NCBI GenBank assembly: GCA_013042035.1
Contig: JABDQX010000332.1
Coordinates: 1-7,732 of the forward strand
Source of the DNA: Gammaproteobacteria bacterium
GTDB lineage: Bacteria; Pseudomonadota; Gammaproteobacteria; HK1
Direction of reading: 5' to 3'
DNA: 7,732 nucleotides
Positions 6,801 to 7,732 of this stretch are shown piece after piece. A model generated the notes under the pieces. It saw nothing but the letters and a program-made list of their open reading frames with translations, was not told the origin of the DNA and ran no database searches. How positions within the stretch are numbered: position 1 is the first letter of the stretch; each line of letters begins with the position of its first letter. Both the position numbers and the translations under genes were made by a program.

Positions 6801-7732
6801 AAGGGAGGTGCCGGTGCCATGGGCCTCTATGTAACCTACTTCGGCAGGCGTGACCCGGGCATTTTCCAGCGCCTGTTTTAATAGTTTTTCCTGGGCCAGT
6901 CCATTCGGCGCGGTAAATCCACTGCTGGGGCCGTCGTGGTTGATGGCCGATCCCCGGATTACCGCCAGGACATTGTCTTTATCGTCAATGGCGTCCGACA
7001 GACGTTTCAACACAACAACACCGCAGCCTTCTCCGCGAACGAAACCATTAGCCCCGGCATCGAAGGTCTTGCAACGTCCATCCGGCGACAGCGCCTGTAC
7101 CCGGGAGCAAAACACCGTGGTCTCCGGCAGGAGATTGAGGTTTACGCCACCGGCGAGAGCCAACCCGCACTCCGCGGTTCGAAGACTCTGGCAGGCCAAA
7201 TGGACGGAAACCAATGAAGAGGAACAGGCCGTATCCGTCGCAAGCACGGGGCCTTGTAGTCCCAGGGCATAGGACAGCCGTCCCGCCGTAAAGGCAAGAC
7301 CGGTACCGGTGACGGAATAGGCGCTGATGGTCTCGGGATGGGCGGATAATTGGGATACGCCGTAGTCCATCTGGCTGACCCCGACAAAGACCCCCACTGA
7401 TTGATTCTTCAATCCCTGGGGCGCGATGCCGGCATTTTCCAGCGCCTCCCAACCGACTTCCAGTACCAAACGCTGCTGGGGATCCATATCCATCGCCTCA
7501 CGGGGCGATATTCCAAAGAACTGCGGATCGAACTGGTCTATGCCCGATAAAAAACCGCCATGGCGTGTGTAGACCTTTCCCGGCGCATCCGGATCGGGAT
7601 CAAAGAAGGCGTCGATATCCCAGCGTTCCGAAGGCACCTCGGTGATGGCATCGACGCCATTTTTCAGAAGTTCCCAATAGGCATCGGGATTGTTCGCTCC
7701 CGGGAAACGGCAACCCATACCGATGATGGCAA
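3834..7732 (-). CDS. Type I modular polyketide synthase, terminal KS-AT-ACP-TE module (5' part outside window)
   Basis: Builds and releases a polyketide chain in the cytoplasm. The reading frame enters at the right edge inside the motif AIIGMGCRFPG; numbering here is from that internal Met (7718), giving 1294 residues. KS, 1-420: Cys165 (TACSSS), His300 (EAHGTG), His340 (NIGH), all present. AT, about 525-830: GQGSQ 532-536, catalytic Ser629 in GHSVGE, and HAFHS 729-733, which predicts malonyl-CoA. The post-AT linker LPTYPFQRERYWF is at 871-883. ACP, about 930-1010: GMDSL with phosphopantetheine Ser969. TE, about 1045-1294: Ser1118 (GWSFGG), Asp1145, His1272 (GNHF). Nothing lies between the AT linker and the ACP except about 45 residues, so KR, DH and ER are absent. 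As a terminal module it should add a malonyl unit, leave the beta-keto group, and hydrolyse or cyclise the product. Upstream modules or a loading domain may lie beyond the window. Needs a phosphopantetheinyl transferase encoded elsewhere. Confidence 0.96.
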   Translation of the reverse strand, partial: AIIGMGCRFPGANNPDAYWELLKNGVDAITEVPSERWDIDAFFDPDPDAPGKVYTRHGGFLSGIDQFDPQFFGISPREAMDMDPQQRLVLEVGWEALENAGIAPQGLKNQSVGVFVGVSQMDYGVSQLSAHPETISAYSVTGTGLAFTAGRLSYALGLQGPVLATDTACSSSLVSVHLACQSLRTAECGLALAGGVNLNLLPETTVFCSRVQALSPDGRCKTFDAGANGFVRGEGCGVVVLKRLSDAIDDKDNVLAVIRGSAINHDGPSSGFTAPNGLAQEKLLKQALENARVTPAEVGYIEAHGTGTSLGDPIEVDALGAVFGKDRSPDLPLAIGSVKTNIGHLEAAAGIAGLLKAVLALQHQEIPPNLHFKQPNPRIDWENLPLQVPVERRAWPRGRGAEQGPRIAGVSSFGMSGTNAHVVLAEAPAVWLGSSEASPQMPIHMERPLHLLTLSAKSEVALQALTDTYAQHLLSHPETPFADVCFTANTGRSHFDHRLALVAESSSDAQTQLRAGGHIVGMAARKTPKIAFLFTGQGSQYVGMGRQLYETQPIFRQSIDRCGAILRPYLETPLIELLYFARRVDKRSASTVPADNPLNQTANTQPALFALEYALAKLWQSWGITPDVVMGHSVGEYVAACIAGVFSLEDGLKLIAARGRLMQTLCEKGDMLVLPMTETEAARIIAPFAREVSIAAVNGPENIVISGTHQAIERISATLADQDIGAKLLPVSHAFHSPMMEPMLGEFKKVAATIIYAKPTVPLCSNVTGQMVTDQITTPAYWIRHVRAPVRFATGVETLYGQGFDTFLEIGPKPTLLGMARQCLPDDVGSWLSSLREGQEDWRQLFQSLGEWYVRGGAVDWAGFHRGFSGRKVQLPTYPFQRERYWFEGSPREYKETCSLARVGSPDAPRHRSLPDQSSALPGFIERLKKTPPEKQRAYLVAHIQSEINAVLGSAPSRSIDSCAGLTDLGMDSLMAVELRNRLQTSLECSFSLNLLLKYPTLDKLVNHVAGEILAVEETLAGLAAGSPERKGDDSSLLIPFNAEATGARPPLFCIHPIWGSVFRYRELADCMDRNQLLYGIQAVGFEGEEAPLTDIPAMAARYVEEIIRVWPQGPYNLYGWSFGGIVAFEMARLLQSDNREVALLALGDSVTPSQYGRGLEGRDAKARDELMFQMLMGEDEGKAPPGKPEDSTSADSPTHLREQLGAETLDGLVRIYRTNSEAFLSYRPSPWEGTLVCLTAEETKLADTMIGGHSDPAMWQELANRVEYHVVPGNHFTMHWQPNVRRIAEVLSTKLKI

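Noticed and set aside
7048..7452. Minus-strand 134-codon frame inside the PKS
   Set aside because: Shadow of the KS domain in another frame; the main frame holds the Cys/His/His active site.
3834..7718. Met at 7718 as the true PKS start
   Set aside because: The four codons upstream are open and encode AIIG, the usual start of the KS motif, so this Met is internal and the gene begins beyond the window.

Overview
The window carries five protein genes, all on the minus strand, so the biological order runs from high to low coordinates: a modular type I polyketide synthase (PKS, open at the right edge), a short-chain dehydrogenase/reductase (SDR), a small cupin, a short QueG-like iron-sulfur protein, and an MltF-type lytic transglycosylase (reaching the left edge, lacking at most a few C-terminal residues). 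I see no tRNA, rRNA, transposase, integrase or CRISPR repeats.

The periplasmic murein transglycosylase with a fused solute-binding domain indicates a Gram-negative bacterium, most likely a proteobacterium or a relative such as Desulfobacterota. The PKS module has the cis-acyltransferase style also common in cyanobacteria and myxobacteria. The genus cannot be told from this sequence.

Layout. 7732-3834: end of a PKS with the order KS-AT-ACP-TE. It has a malonyl-type AT motif, no reductive domains in the module, and a terminal thioesterase that releases the product. 3813-3013: an SDR starting 20 nt after the PKS stop, behind a strong Shine-Dalgarno sequence, so almost certainly co-transcribed and probably co-translated in amount. 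3012-2863: a short gap with interleaved inverted repeats and a promoter-like -35 box. 2862-2482: a cupin. 2481-2260: a gap without a gene. 2259-1525: a two-[4Fe-4S] protein related to epoxyqueuosine reductase but without its C-terminal tRNA-binding part. 1524-1320: a gap with small repeats and a hairpin. 1319-1: the MltF-like protein.

How they may work together. PKS and SDR look like one biosynthetic unit: the module cannot reduce its own beta-keto group and the adjacent SDR is a plausible reductase acting in trans or after release. The cupin could be an accessory enzyme or an unrelated small protein. The QueG-like protein and the transglycosylase have wider gaps and housekeeping-type functions, so the edge of the polyketide cluster probably lies between the SDR and the QueG-like gene. 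No wholly new system is proven here. The points most worth a second look are the PKS/SDR pairing, the truncated QueG-like protein and the structured SDR-cupin gap.
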